From Epiperipatus broadwayi (taxonomy: Eukaryota; Onychophora; Udeonychophora; Euonychophora; Peripatidae), in assembly GCA_028023455.1 (NCBI GenBank), contig JAQFVV010006638.1, forward strand, positions 122,001 through 186,000: a DNA stretch of 64,000 nucleotides, written 5' to 3'. Every line of letters starts with the position of its first letter. Position 1 is the stretch's first letter. Positions 39,772 to 50,091 of this stretch are shown piece by piece. The notes beneath the pieces were generated by a model. The model was not told the DNA's origin, ran no database searches, and saw nothing but the letters and a program-made list of their open reading frames with translations. The position numbers and the translations under genes are program-made.

Positions 39772-39864
<93 letters not shown>

Positions 39865-41425
39865 GTAATTTATTAATGTCATTTATTTTTAATTATATGC
39901 CAATAATCTTCAACTCATTGACCTCCTTTGTTCTATTTGCCTTATACAAGTAATAAAATATTAAGTCTGATAGTAATTTCCACCAATTAGAACTAAATTT
40001 ATACTGTTCTGTTAATCATAGAGTCAAACGAATTTATTAAATGTTTGCTATTTTTATAATTGGCTAATAATAAATCATTAGCTCTGTTTCTAACCTATGT
40101 CCCCGGCTCTTTTGTCAGGTTTACAAATGTTTATCTATTTATATTTATAATCTTAAAATATTTTTGCAAAGGGGTTGATAAAGGAATCAAATGAATACAT
40201 TCTAATGCAATTTTTTATTATTATATATTAATATTCAGGAGGGCCATGGTGTTTTGGGTATAATTAATATAATTTTATAACTGCTTTAAAATAATTTTAG
40301 TTAAAAGCTCATTTGACTTTAATTAATTTGGTCAAGTCATCATGTAGATCAGTCTATAATAAATGGGTTTTATTATTCAAACAGTGACTATCAATTCATC
40401 AACTTCGAATGTTGCTGATGCAGGACAATCTTCCACTGTGTAGTCTTGTCATTGGTGATATTACAATTATTTTCATTATAGAGGAAGAATGCACTTCCTC
40501 CCCGCTTATATTACATTTAGAACACCAAAAGTTCATAGCTTTGACTCCACCTGGGTTTCCCTGTGTTTCCTTAAAAGGCAGTAATGCTTGTAAAATACAA
40601 GCCACCAAACTACTTAAATCTATGACATGCTATTATCTTTCATGTTCATTTTATAGCTCATAATTCGTCAGCACCGTTACCTCTCTGTTCCAGTAAAGCC
40701 TGTTCTTATGCTCGTAATTTGTGATGAAGTGATTTCATTAAAGTCGAAAAAATTATTAGTCTTCTCCACTTAAGTAAGTTTTCTAGTAAAGGTTAAAGTT
40801 GTGCCCTAAATACATATCTTGCACTTCATGAATGGATTTGCGAATGTGAAAATAAATCTCACATTCTTTCATAATAATTTCCATCACCACTGAATGAATA
40901 CCTTTATCTGTCTTTATTTTTTTGTTGGGGCACAAACATATAGACTTCTATATTATTGTGTAATAGTTGTTGGCATATAATAGGGACTGTCATTCTTATT
41001 GTAATTATAAACTCTGTTTAAGGACTAGAGGTAATCAATATAGTCATCATTTAAAAATTGAACAAAAACTATTACTATTATTATTAAACATTTTATTAAC
41101 ACATTTGATTTCTTATGTCTTTTATTCAATCATTATTTTAATGTTAATTCTCACTGTCTGTGTTGGAAACCTGAACATATACATATAATTTGACTTAAAA
41201 TTATCTTTAGTTAGTTTATTATCCATTATTAGTGTCAGTTCAGGGGTCTCAAATCATCATCATCCATTGAATTTGTTTCTTGGTGCATAGTCATGTACCA
41301 TCGATATGTGTCATCCATTGATTTGATCTGAGCTCGTGAGTTGGGTTTCAATTCAGTTTGGTTCTACTGAGTTTGAATCTGACTTTGAGTTGAGTTTGTT
41401 GGTGGGTGTTTTTTCACCCGGTACA
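38631..41425 (+). mobile_element. LTR X3 (3' end of array)
   Basis: 2795 bp, TGAAG...GGTACA. TATAAATAG lies at 39270. A long (TA)n occupies 39776-39860 where X1 and X2 have shorter tracts. Homology to X1 and X2 ends at 41425, and the following CTAC may be the target duplication. Confidence 0.78.
39776..39860. repeat. (TA)n tract in LTR X3
   Basis: About 42 TA units, expanded relative to about 15 units in X1 (26105-26134) and about 5 in X2 (34081). Confidence 0.97.
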
Positions 41426-41429
41426 CTAC

Positions 41430-43685
41430 AATGCATAACATAATTTGCAATAGCAAGAAACATACACAATCACAGTAAAATTGCTTTTAAACTAAAGTGG
41501 ATATACTGAACTATAGGCAAAATATTGTAAAGATATGAAATGGTTATATTGATAAATCCATATAAAAAAAATTGTGTCATTATAATTAAATACTATTTTC
41601 CTTCTGACAAAATTATTCTGTCTGTTTCTCCATAAATAAAATGTCAATAAATAATTTTCATCAAATGTAAGAGATGTGTATTTCTCTCTATCTAAACAAA
41701 CCTAATTTAATACTGACTTTAATCCAACCATTAAAAGAAATATATATATAATTTTATCTTAATCTGTTTTCAGAGTAATTGCACATTTAAAACACAAATA
41801 AAAAAGAAATACCATAACAGTATATTTAAACTAATACAAGATATTAATAAATATGAGCCATAATAATAAATGATTATTATTATACTTTATTTTATTCCCA
41901 TACACCATAATCTAAATTCTTTTGCTATAAGCTGACTGAAAAAGGGTAATGAGGTCATTGCCAGCCAGCAATGTATTTTCCAAAGTGACACATTCATATT
42001 TTTCACATTTTATCTTGGTAGAACAAAATAAAACATTTAATATTTCTCTGTAAAACAAAACAACAATACAGTAACGTTTATAAATATTTTTATAGAATTT
42101 TGGATCCATTTTTTTTTCTTTTTAAAACTAAACTGTAGCTTAAATAATATCTTTAACTTTGACCACAAAACAATTTTACTTAAAAAAAAACAGTTTTATT
42201 GATTTTCCATCTGCAGGGACATATTGAAATAATTAAGAATGATACCTGCATTTTCAGGTATTTTAAAATATTCTTAATATTTTAACCTAGTGTTAATCCA
42301 GCGTTTCAAAAAAATTATCCACATAAGTTGTTTTTTTAAAATGTATATAAATTAAATACATGCATTATAAAATACTTACATTTTACTATCAACTTGAAGT
42401 AAATTTCAATTTTTTTTAATATAAGTTCAGAAAGTTTTTTTTTTTCTAATTACTTTTAATTTGTTTTCTATTACATTTGGTATAAAATCAAAACGTTTTT
42501 TTATATTTATTTTACAAACAAATGCACATATTTTGCCTTTTTTTTTGGCCATTTCAAACAAATCATATATAATCTTTAAGTTCACATAACAAACGTAATA
42601 ATTAAAATTGTAGTAATTTATATAATAAAACCTTATGCTTATGTTTTATTGTCTGGTTTTAAATTTGACGTCCATTTTGGTGAAGTATTTGTTTTGCAAA
42701 ATAGTTACAATTTTTTAAAATGTAAAATCCTGGAGATTGTCAATTGATTGAACAATAGTCAAGAGCATGCAAGTCAAGTGGATTTTCTACTTCATTATTT
42801 ATGAGTCAAAATACACTTCACTAGCATTTTAATTCAGTTCAAATTCAAATTCAGTATTATTAATTTTCAACTTCTTGGTTTTTAATTCTATTATAGTTTA
42901 AATGTTGTTACTTTGCTCTTGTCCTCTTAATTCCCTTTCTAATATCTCTGCTAGCTTATTTATATCTTTATCAAGGAGCATTGTTGTACAAAAAATAGAC
43001 CAATTAAAGTATGGTATGTGCATACAATTAATCATTCTTTATCTATATTGATTAGTGATAACTAATCAAGCTGTTCAAAATGATTTTAAATCACAATAAA
43101 AATATTCTTAAGGACTAATTATAAAGATTAAGTCAGAATAGGTATAATTTTAAATCTTTTTGATTATTATTTAATAATAATGAAATATCAAATGTTTCTA
43201 TACTTCTAAATTAATAATGATACTAATAAATTACTATTTTAATATTAACGAAATTTAGTCCATTTGATAGACAGCATATAAAATCTCACATATATCCTGG
43301 CAGATTTCCTATTATATTTTGAACATTTTAAACCTATATCACTCTCAGGAGATTTAGTGATAAAATTTACTTAATTTTAAAGTAAAATTTGGGTACTATC
43401 ATGATAACACATCACTGATATAATATTTTTATTTAATATATTTGAATTATTGTCAAGTAAAAATTAAAATTTTACATATTTGACCACATAAATAAGGCTT
43501 GACAAATATCGAGTTCAACCATAAGGTTATTATATATATATAATACAAATAAAATGTCCCTTAATTAAAAAAACTATTGTAATGACATTAAAAACAATAA
43601 ATATAACGATAATAAACTGTTATAAACAGTCTTTCCTTTCTTATGGCAGTTGAGGCAATTTAAGAAATTAACCAAAATTATGGAA
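41430..43685. other. AT-rich DNA, no gene seen
   Basis: Poly-T and poly-A runs and short frames only. The 65-codon minus-strand frame at 41912-42109 has no family motif. Confidence 0.5.
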
Positions 43686-43689
43686 TGAA

Positions 43690-43880
43690 AGGCTATAATA
43701 AATTATTACCATTATATATGCTTGTATATATATTTATACTCAGACTTTCAAGCTCTCTATATTTATCCACCCCATCTTATACAACAGAAACACCTGAGCT
43801 TATACATGTGAAAAAAAAAAACTCCAATATATATACTTCATGCTGAATCAGCACTCAGCAGTTGGACCATATCATCATTT

Positions 43881-43882
<2 letters not shown>
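43690..43882 (-). repeat. Repeat R copy 1, tRNA-like stretch
   Basis: Minus-strand sequence containing GTTGTATAAGATGGGGTGG, then AGAGCTTGAAAGTCTGAG. It recurs at 46405-46470 (minus), 49500-49570 and 51757-51830 (plus). The best copy (51757) has GAGTTCAACTCCC, close to a tRNA B box, about 35 nt after a GATGGAGTGG box. This suggests, without proving, a tRNA-derived SINE. It ends at a long (TA)n. Confidence 0.5.

Positions 43883-43962
<80 letters not shown>
43883..43962. repeat. (TA)n tract
   Basis: About 40 TA units next to repeat R copy 1. Confidence 0.97.
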
Positions 43963-43969
<7 letters not shown>

Positions 43970-44560
43970 ACTCAACAGTAAAAAAATTCTTTTGTAGGGC
44001 TTTCAATTACGTAGTAAGCCACGAAAGCTTTAACTTAAAATTTGAAATTCAGTTAAAGCTGACGAGGATTATTATGTAGATGAAAGCTCTACTAAAGAAT
44101 TTAAAATATATATTTTTTTACCGTTGAGTTGTTTGTTTATATATTATATAAAATAATTTTTATAATGGATATTATGCTTTTACATGTAATATATATATAT
44201 ATATATATATGGCAAATCTTCAAAACTTTAATGGCTAGGCATTAATCACCTCCATTCTCCATATCTTCAGTCCTCTATATCAGTGTTTTCCAACCTGTGG
44301 TACGCATGTCACTGGTGGTACGTGAGTTGCTGGTTGGTGGTGCACGAAAATTAATCAATAATGGTGGACATAAAAAAAATTAAATCATAAAAAATATAGA
44401 AACGTTTTTTCCTATAATTCATAAAAGTTATTTTAATTAATAATATTATACAGTAAAGTTGCTAATATGTACAGTCGATAACGATCTTTAAAGTTAATGA
44501 TAAAATTGAAAGTATGATTAAGAAATTAGATTTTTGGAAACAGTAATATATATATATATA

Positions 44561-44743
44561 TATATGTAATATACAAATCAATATATATATATATTAAAAT
44601 ACAGTACAATTTATATAAATTATATTCTTTTAGAAGTACTTTCGACTAAAGTGTATAGTCGAAAGTACTTCTAAAAGAATAAAATTTATATAAATTGTAC
44701 TGTATTTTGATATATATATATATTGATTTGTATATTACATATA
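44561..44743. repeat. Palindrome inside hAT element
   Basis: Two ~88-bp arms centred on about 44652 with a 7-nt spacer (CGACTA / AAGTGTA / TAGTCG). Arms contain TATATGTAATATAC, a TA tract, and AAGTACTTTCGACTA with its complement. Differences are one or two indels. Confidence 0.88.
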
Positions 44744-44767
44744 TTGTGAAACGAATACAGATATCAA

Positions 44768-44772
<5 letters not shown>

Positions 44773-44817
<45 letters not shown>

Positions 44818-44858
44818 ATGTATTATATACTTATATATATATATATATATATATATAA
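44773..44858. repeat. (TA)n tracts
   Basis: Two TA runs, 44773-44813 and about 44834-44858, within the hAT left half. The small plus-strand frame of Tyr-Ile repeats here is an artefact. Confidence 0.95.
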
Positions 44859-44977
44859 GTATCGAATACAATCAATTGGAAGTATTCAAAACTTTATATA
44901 TTTTTTTGCTTGAAAATAAGGTTAGTCTGTCTCAAGATATATGAGAAAATATAATAGCACATTTAACAGGATTAAAA

Positions 44978-45375
44978 TTGTCTTTCATGGAATATTTTCC
45001 AAAACCCGAAAACACAAATGATAATTGGATTTCAAACCCCTTCTATGCAGAAAATGTGGAAAAAGCTACATCATTATCAATAAAGGATAAAGAAAATTTA
45101 ATAGAATTATCATGTGACAGAACTTTACAATTAGAATTCAAACAACACAATCTAATTAATTTTGGCTTAAACATTAAAGAATATGAACAACTTTCTGAGA
45201 ATGCTCTCAAATTATTATTACCGTTTACTAGTACAGAATTAGTAGGAAGAGCTTTTTTTTTCATATATTTTTAAAAAAAAAGTATCGAAGCAGATTGAAC
45301 CCAGTATACCTCGCATCTTTTGAACCAAATTTCAAAAAATTATATTGTTCGAAACAAGCACAAAGATCTCATTAA
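44978..45375 (+). pseudogene. hAT transposase C-terminus, one frameshift
   Basis: Codes for LSFMEYFPKPENTNDNWI, then LSIKDKENLIELSCDRTL, then KLLLPFTSTELVGRAFF. This is the C-terminal catalytic/dimerisation (hATC) region as in ZBED5/FAM200-type hAT transposases. At the homopolymers near 45255-45285 the frame shifts. The next frame gives KYRSRLNPVYLASFEPNF and ends ...QAQRSH at a TAA (45373-45375), the usual end of these proteins. The BED zinc finger and catalytic core are absent from the copy. No intron is visible. Confidence 0.85.
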
Positions 45376-45499
45376 ATTTATTTTATAAAAATATTTGATT
45401 ATGTTAAGAAAATATATTAATTGTTTTTTTATAATTTTGTGTTTTTATTAAAACCATTTATTAGTAAACGAAATATGACAAAATAGTAGATAAATAATA

Positions 45500-45935
45500 T
45501 GTCGGATCAAGGCAAATCAATCTAAATTATTTAATTTGATAGAATGTATCAGAAAAGGATCATACCCAGAAATTAGACTCTCATTAATTCTTGATCATCT
45601 ATTGTGGATTACTAGATGTAAGCTAGTATTTAATCATCAAAATTTTAATCCTATTAACTTCATGCTGAACAATATAAAGAAAACAAGAACAAGAGATAGC
45701 CTGATAACCCCTGAGGTTATTTTTACCATGACTTGGGACATGCTGGATTTATCTTCTCCATTACCCAACCAATAGCAAGATGCTCTGAAAAAGAGAAAAC
45801 AGGTTCAAATTCGGGAAAACCAAATGAAGGAATGAGAAAACACTTTGAACAAAATATGTACCAAATAACCTTTAATGTAATAATGTAATCTTTAATAAAT
45901 TATTTTGGAAAAAATATGAAACTTTGAACAAACAC
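45500..45935 (+). pseudogene. LINE 3'-end-like fragment inside hAT
   Basis: The frame to 45775 (with LILDHLLWITRCKLVFNHQN and KKTRTRDSLITPEVIF) resembles the C-terminal tail after the RT of some LINEs, where a Trp-x-x-Arg helix is followed by basic residues. Less regular sequence follows to an AATAAA-type run near 45893. If correct, a 5'-truncated LINE inserted into the hAT element. I could not find its target duplication, so the boundaries are approximate. Confidence 0.4.
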
Positions 45936-46533
45936 ATACATATAAATATGTTATAGTGAGTTTACAATTTCAATGAGTTTATAATCTGGCATGACGTTTA
46001 GGTGTGTTTCAATTAAATTGTCTCATTATGAGATGTGAATACATACATGGTCACCCTATAATATTTATAATGCAAATAAAATAACACATTTGCAATAACA
46101 AATTTCACGAAATACAATCATTTTTACCAAGTGGTACAATTTAGCGTGATGTACTACCAAGTGGTATGCGAGCCAAAAAGGGTTGGGAAACACTGCTCTA
46201 TATCATTGAAAATGCAATGATGGAATGGTCAAAGCCATTGCTATTGCCAATACTACTCTCATTTTCAAGTTGACCTTAAATCATTTGAACCGTCATATAT
46301 ACAACTTTAATATACGAAATTATGTAGATAGAAGAGAGATGGGCAAAATATAGGCTAAATATGTAATATTCTCTACAGAACCATGTAATTAGAAAAAAAT
46401 TGAACTCAGACTTTCAAGTTTTTTTCCATCTATTCATTTTATCCTATACAACTGATACACACGAACACATACATGTGAAAAAAATAAATGAATACCAATA
46501 ACCCACAACTCATCAATTATTCCAGATAATCAT

Positions 46534-46536
<3 letters not shown>

Positions 46537-46604
<68 letters not shown>
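46537..46604. repeat. (TA)n tract at PLE1 left flank
   Basis: About 34 TA units between repeat R and the first Penelope-like element. Confidence 0.97.
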
Positions 46605-46613
<9 letters not shown>

Positions 46614-46638
46614 ACAAGCATAAAGCTAAACTAGTCAA

Positions 46639-47362
46639 TATAAAATCAAAACTACCCCAAATCTAAAATTAAACCAGACCAGCATAAAAATAATATTAAA
46701 ACACAACCTAAGGTTTCACTGCTACAAGCAGACTTCTCAAGTGTAAAGAACTACAAAAAAACCACACATTATATATATTATTAAAAACTACCCACAAATC
46801 CATTCACTTTCCATCCACCCTTAATATTAAAAGAACTCTTAAATAAGTTAATTGCTTCAGAATAATAAATTTTCAATAATAAAGACTCTAATTCTTCTTT
46901 TGATTTCATTTCTCTCAAAGAAGACAACCTTAGCTTCATCAAAATCAATAGTGTGACCTGTATCTTTTTCATGGACATACAAAGCAGAACTAAGATATCT
47001 ATTTTTAACTCTACTTTTATGAACCTTTATTCTTTCATTTAAACTCAAACTACTCTGACCTATGTAAACCTTCTTACTAAATAAACAAGGAATAAAATAT
47101 ACCACACCAGGAATAGTCTTTCTATCAAAAACTTCTTTTGTATTATTTAATAAATTATTCAATGTAACACCCCTTTTCCAAGCAATTTTCTTATTTCCAA
47201 ACAATTTACTATTTCTACACACAATTCTATAAGAAGACAATTTAAATGGCAAAGAAATAAAATCATATTTTTCTTTAACCTTTACATTCTTACAAATATT
47301 ACTATTAAATAAAATACTTTTAACAAATTTATCAGAGTATCCAACACTCAAATAATCTTTAT
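46639..47362 (-). repeat. Inverted arm of PLE1 (3'-end copy)
   Basis: Minus-strand copy of the right arm. The frame 46857-47351 (minus) encodes SVGYSDKFVKS... through the GIY-YIG block GVVYFIPCLFSKKVYIG and then shifts frame. In this arm the second Cys of the CLFC motif is Ser, so the two arms are not identical. The short frame at 46781-46978 is the rest of the same tail. Confidence 0.88.
46707..46741 (-). ncRNA. PLE1 hairpin motif, left arm
   Basis: On the minus strand: CTTGAGAAG, stem TCTGC, loop TTGTA, stem GCAG, then TGAAACCTTAGG. Same as the right-arm motif at 49059-49093. It resembles the core and stem II of hammerhead ribozymes known in PLE terminal repeats, but the first box is CTTGAGA rather than CTGANGA, so activity is doubtful. 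Confidence 0.4.
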
Positions 47363-47399
47363 CATTTCTCGTGAAGACAAAGCTGGTAGGTTTGTTATT

Positions 47400-49019
47400 A
47401 TGAAAGGAGATGATTTCAAAGAGAAAATGGATAGAGAATTAAATAATGGTAAATATATGTTGTTAGATAAAAATCCATGTAATTTGATTAAAAGAAAATT
47501 GATAGATATTATGAAGAAAATGGTTAATTTAAAAATTTTTAATAGAGTAGATTATTTAAAGTGCTATCCTAATGATTTTACATCAGCTAAGATGTTTGTG
47601 AATATTAAAACTCATAAAGATGGTTTTCCTTTAAGATTTATTTTTGATTTTACAGGTAGTGTTGTAGAGGGTATTTCTAGATTCTTGAATAATTTTTTAA
47701 AACAATTTGTTGATTTTGGTCAGTACACAGTTTCTTCTTCTTTTGAGGCTTTTGATAAGATTAATAATTTTAAAATGGAAAGTAATTGGGTATTTGGAAG
47801 TTTAGATATTGAAAATATGTATCAGTCTGTTAATAGGTTAAGCAGTATTGATGTTCTTTTGTCTGTATTGATTAAGAAAAGTTCTTTATCAAAAAATAAA
47901 ATTAAGGTAATTAAAGATTTACTTTTGTTATTGGAAGATTCTATGTATTTTACTTATAGAGGTAATTTTTATAAGATTAAGGAAGGGTGGATAATAGGTT
48001 ATATTATTTCTCCTTTAGTATGTTCAGTTTATATTAGTTTTATGGAAGAGGAAATTATTATTAAAAAGAATTGTTTATATGTAAAATTATTTGTCAGATA
48101 TGTTGATGATTGTTTATTTGTAGTTGAGAATGATAAATTGAAGGAATTTGTAAATGAGTTTAATTGTTTTGATCCTTCTATAAAATTTGTGTTAGAAGGA
48201 GGGGGGTTAGATTTTGGTAAGTTAAAATTTTTAGATCTTTTGCTGATTAGAAATATAGAAACTAATTGTTTATTGTGCAGTCATTTAGTTAAAAGTAAAG
48301 AATTAAGATCTATAATTAAACCTGATAGCTATCAGTCTGTATCTCATAAAGTAGCTGCTTTAAGGAATTATTGTCATAGGAATATTAAATTAAATAATTC
48401 TAGTGGGGTAGCTTTGTTTCAGAAATATCAATTTTATAAAGATTATTTCAGTGTTGGATACTCTGATAAATTTGTTAAAAGTATTTTATTTAATAGTAAT
48501 ATTTGTAAGGATGTAAAGGTTAAAGAAAAATATGATTTTATTTCTTTGCCATTTAAATTGTCTTCTTATAGAATTGTATGTAGAAATAGTAAATTGTTTG
48601 GAAATAAGAAAATTGCTTGGAAAAGGGGTGTTACATTGAATAATTTATTAAATAATACAAAAGAAGTTTTTGATAGAAAGACTATTCCTGGTGTGGTATA
48701 TTTTATTCCTTGTTTATTTTGTAAGAAGGTTTACATAGGTCAGAGTAGTTTGAGTTTAAATGAAAGAATAAAGGTTCATAAAAGTAGAGTTAAAAATATA
48801 TATCTTAGTTCTGCTTTGTATGTCCATGAAAAAGATACAGGTCACACTATTGATTTTGATGAAGCTAAGGTTGTCTTCTTTGAGAGAAATGAAATCAAAA
48901 GAAGAATTAAAGAGTCTTTATTATTGAAAATTTATTATTCTGTAGCAATTAACTTATTTAAGAGTTCTTTTAATATTAAGGGTGGATGGGAAGTGAATGG
49001 ATTTGTGGGTAGTTTTTAA
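47400..49019 (+). CDS. PLE1 reverse transcriptase/GIY-YIG endonuclease
   Basis: 539 codons, uninterrupted, ending TAA at 49017-49019. Domains in order: an N-terminal extension, FVNIKTHKDGFPLRFI (residues 66-81, PLE 'KxHK...PLR' block), motif A GSLDIENMYQS (Asp136), a motif-B region ending ISPLVCSVYI (about 203-212), the catalytic YVDD (234-237) and a FLD block (277-279). A GIY-YIG nuclease follows: GVVYFIPCLFCKKVYIG (431-447), with two Cys, Arg456, His460 and His476 as in the PLE zinc-bearing nuclease. The frame stays open upstream of the ATG (SREDKAGRFVIM, a KADKGG-like block) to the inverted-arm junction at about 47362. The native N-terminus was therefore lost and the ATG is only the first available start. 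The RT copies the element RNA at a nick made by the nuclease. Confidence 0.9.
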   Translation: MKGDDFKEKMDRELNNGKYMLLDKNPCNLIKRKLIDIMKKMVNLKIFNRVDYLKCYPNDFTSAKMFVNIKTHKDGFPLRFIFDFTGSVVEGISRFLNNFLKQFVDFGQYTVSSSFEAFDKINNFKMESNWVFGSLDIENMYQSVNRLSSIDVLLSVLIKKSSLSKNKIKVIKDLLLLLEDSMYFTYRGNFYKIKEGWIIGYIISPLVCSVYISFMEEEIIIKKNCLYVKLFVRYVDDCLFVVENDKLKEFVNEFNCFDPSIKFVLEGGGLDFGKLKFLDLLLIRNIETNCLLCSHLVKSKELRSIIKPDSYQSVSHKVAALRNYCHRNIKLNNSSGVALFQKYQFYKDYFSVGYSDKFVKSILFNSNICKDVKVKEKYDFISLPFKLSSYRIVCRNSKLFGNKKIAWKRGVTLNNLLNNTKEVFDRKTIPGVVYFIPCLFCKKVYIGQSSLSLNERIKVHKSRVKNIYLSSALYVHEKDTGHTIDFDEAKVVFFERNEIKRRIKESLLLKIYYSVAINLFKSSFNIKGGWEVNGFVGSF

Positions 49020-49058
49020 TAGTATATATAATGTGTGGTTTTTTTGTAGTTCTTTACA

Positions 49059-49093
49059 CTTGAGAAGTCTGCTTGTAGCAGTGAAACCTTAGG
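49059..49093 (+). ncRNA. PLE1 hairpin motif, right arm
   Basis: CTTGAGAAG, stem TCTGC/GCAG around TTGTA, then TGAAACCTTAGG, about 40 nt after the ORF stop. Counterpart of 46707-46741. Confidence 0.4.
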
Positions 49094-49289
49094 TTGTGTT
49101 TTAATATTATTTTTATGCTGGTCTGGTTTAATTTTAGATTTGGGGTAGTTTTGATTTTATATATATATATATAAAATTAAGAGCGTGCTAATAGCTCTAA
49201 ACAAGCTTTTTTTTTTTTATTTATGATAAATGCTACTACAAGAGACATCTGACTTGTTATTATTATCTGACTTGTTATTATATATATAT

Positions 49290-49914
49290 ATATATAAAGG
49301 TCCTATATGGAGGATGGGATCAGAATGACTTAAGATCAACATGGGTATGACAATACTAGCATCAGAAAATGATTTGAACACTGCATCATGGGATTTTCAA
49401 TGATATGGATGGTCCACATCAACACATAAGTTCTGGTTCAGCATGAAATACATTTATCGGAGTTCATTTATCTTTTTCAGATGTATGTGGCCATTAGCAT
49501 CAGTTGTATAAGTTGCAGTGGATAAATATAATGAGCTTAAAAGTCTATGTTCAAATCTCTTCTTACTACATTAAGGTCTAAATAAACAATATACTTGTAT
49601 TTAAATATTGCATTTTAGCCTGTATTCTGTCCATTCCTCTTCTATGTATATAAATGAACATATTAAGGTTTTATATGTGAGGGGGCAGAATTTTTTAAAG
49701 ACAGCATGGGTATGACAATAATATTGGTATCAGCAAGAGTTTTGATTATTTCATCATGGGATTTTATTTATATGGAAGGTTGGAGAGTTGGAGGATGAAG
49801 AAGTTAAAGCCTATCCATTTAAGTTTGAAATTTTGATATTTTAATATAAACTAAGCACTGATTATATATGTGTATGTGATGATGATTTGGACCAACTGAT
49901 GAATTCTGGTTCAA

Positions 49915-49917
<3 letters not shown>
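49290..49917 (+). repeat. Repeat R copies 3 and 4 in tandem
   Basis: Two plus-strand copies. 49290-49640 contains GATCAACATGGGTATGACAA and a tRNA-like stretch (GTTGTATAAGTTGCAGTGG...GTTCAAATC). 49670-49917 contains GACAGCATGGGTATGACAAT and CATCATGGGATTTTATTTAT. They are diverged from each other. The second ends at a (TA)n. Confidence 0.55.
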
Positions 49918-49953
<36 letters not shown>

Positions 49954-49955
49954 TA

Positions 49956-49980
<25 letters not shown>
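49918..49980. repeat. (TA)n tracts at PLE2 left flank
   Basis: Two TA runs separated by GTTTAA. Confidence 0.95.
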
Positions 49981-49987
<7 letters not shown>

Positions 49988-50054
49988 TAATTCAATAAAA
50001 AATATTTAATAAGACAACTTTTTAAAAAATATTATGTTTAATAAACCTTATCAA

Positions 50055-50091
50055 CCTGGATTTCGCGTCTATATTGGAGCCTTATCAAGAT
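50055..50091 (-). ncRNA. PLE2 hairpin motif, left arm
   Basis: Minus strand: CTTGATAAG, stem GCTCC, loop AATATA, GACGC, then GAAATCCAGG. The position relative to the coding end matches PLE1. The stem pairs imperfectly. Confidence 0.35.

Larger units (their letters stand above)
24941..41425 (+). mobile_element. Tandem LTR-gag-LTR-gag-LTR retroelement array
   Basis: Three copies of a ~2.75-kb block X (24941-29880 with a nested insert, 32936-35649, 38631-41425) alternate with two copies of a ~3.0-kb block Y (29881-32935, 35650-38630). X starts TGAAG and ends GGTACA (GGTACG in the middle copy). A purine tract (AAGTGGAAAAAA) lies immediately before X2 and X3, as a polypurine tract should. Y begins TTGGT, placing TGG where a tRNA primer site is expected. 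Each X has a TATAAATAG at offset about 638. Y encodes a Gag but no pol. The outer flanks CTAT (24937-24940) and CTAC (41426-41429) could be a 4-bp target duplication with one change. X2 and X3 share a deletion absent from X1, so the second unit arose later by duplication. Confidence 0.8.
44281..46195 (+). mobile_element. hAT transposon with 8-bp target duplication
   Basis: The left end is CAGTGTTTTCCAACCTGTGG. The right end read inward is CAGTGTTTCCCAACCCTTTT. These are imperfect terminal inverted repeats of the hAT type. CTCTATAT lies immediately outside both ends (44273-44280 and 46196-46203), the 8-bp duplication expected of hAT. It contains the C-terminal part of a transposase (44978-45375), a ~180-bp palindrome in its left half and a LINE-like fragment in its right half. 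At 1915 bp it is shorter than an autonomous element and lacks the transposase N-terminus, so it is an internally deleted, immobile copy. Confidence 0.88.
44215..46536 (-). repeat. Repeat R copy 2, interrupted by hAT
   Basis: 44215-44280 and 46204-46536 together form one minus-strand copy of repeat R. On the minus strand 46204-46310 aligns with 49310-49400 (TCAACTTG/ATGGGTATG..., CATCATGGGATTTTCAATGA). The hAT element at 44281-46195 sits inside it. It ends at (TA)n 46537-46604. Confidence 0.6.
46639..49162 (+). mobile_element. Penelope-like element PLE1 with inverted 5' arm
   Basis: A plus-strand PLE (about 47363-49162) is joined head-on to an inverted copy of its own 3' end (46639-47362). 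The inverted arm matches 48436-49162, covering the endonuclease half of the ORF and the 3' untranslated region, with few differences by eye. One is a 2-nt deletion that breaks the antisense reading frame near 46890. Partial terminal repeats in either orientation are characteristic of Penelope insertions. Outward both ends run into TA tracts (46537-46604, 49158-49172). The main ORF is intact, so this is probably the most recently active element in the window. Confidence 0.88.

Noticed and set aside
34638-40663. Pairs of overlapping frames at 34638-34896 and 40399-40663
   Set aside because: They lie inside LTRs X2 and X3 on opposite strands of the same DNA and carry no motif. Repetition reflects LTR identity.
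45790-45815. tRNA-like B box (GGTTCAAATTC)
   Set aside because: No A box or foldable tRNA around it. The match is probably chance within the LINE-like tail.
46857-47351. Separate minus-strand GIY-YIG gene
   Set aside because: It is the inverted partial copy of the PLE1 ORF, out of frame at its end, not an independent gene.
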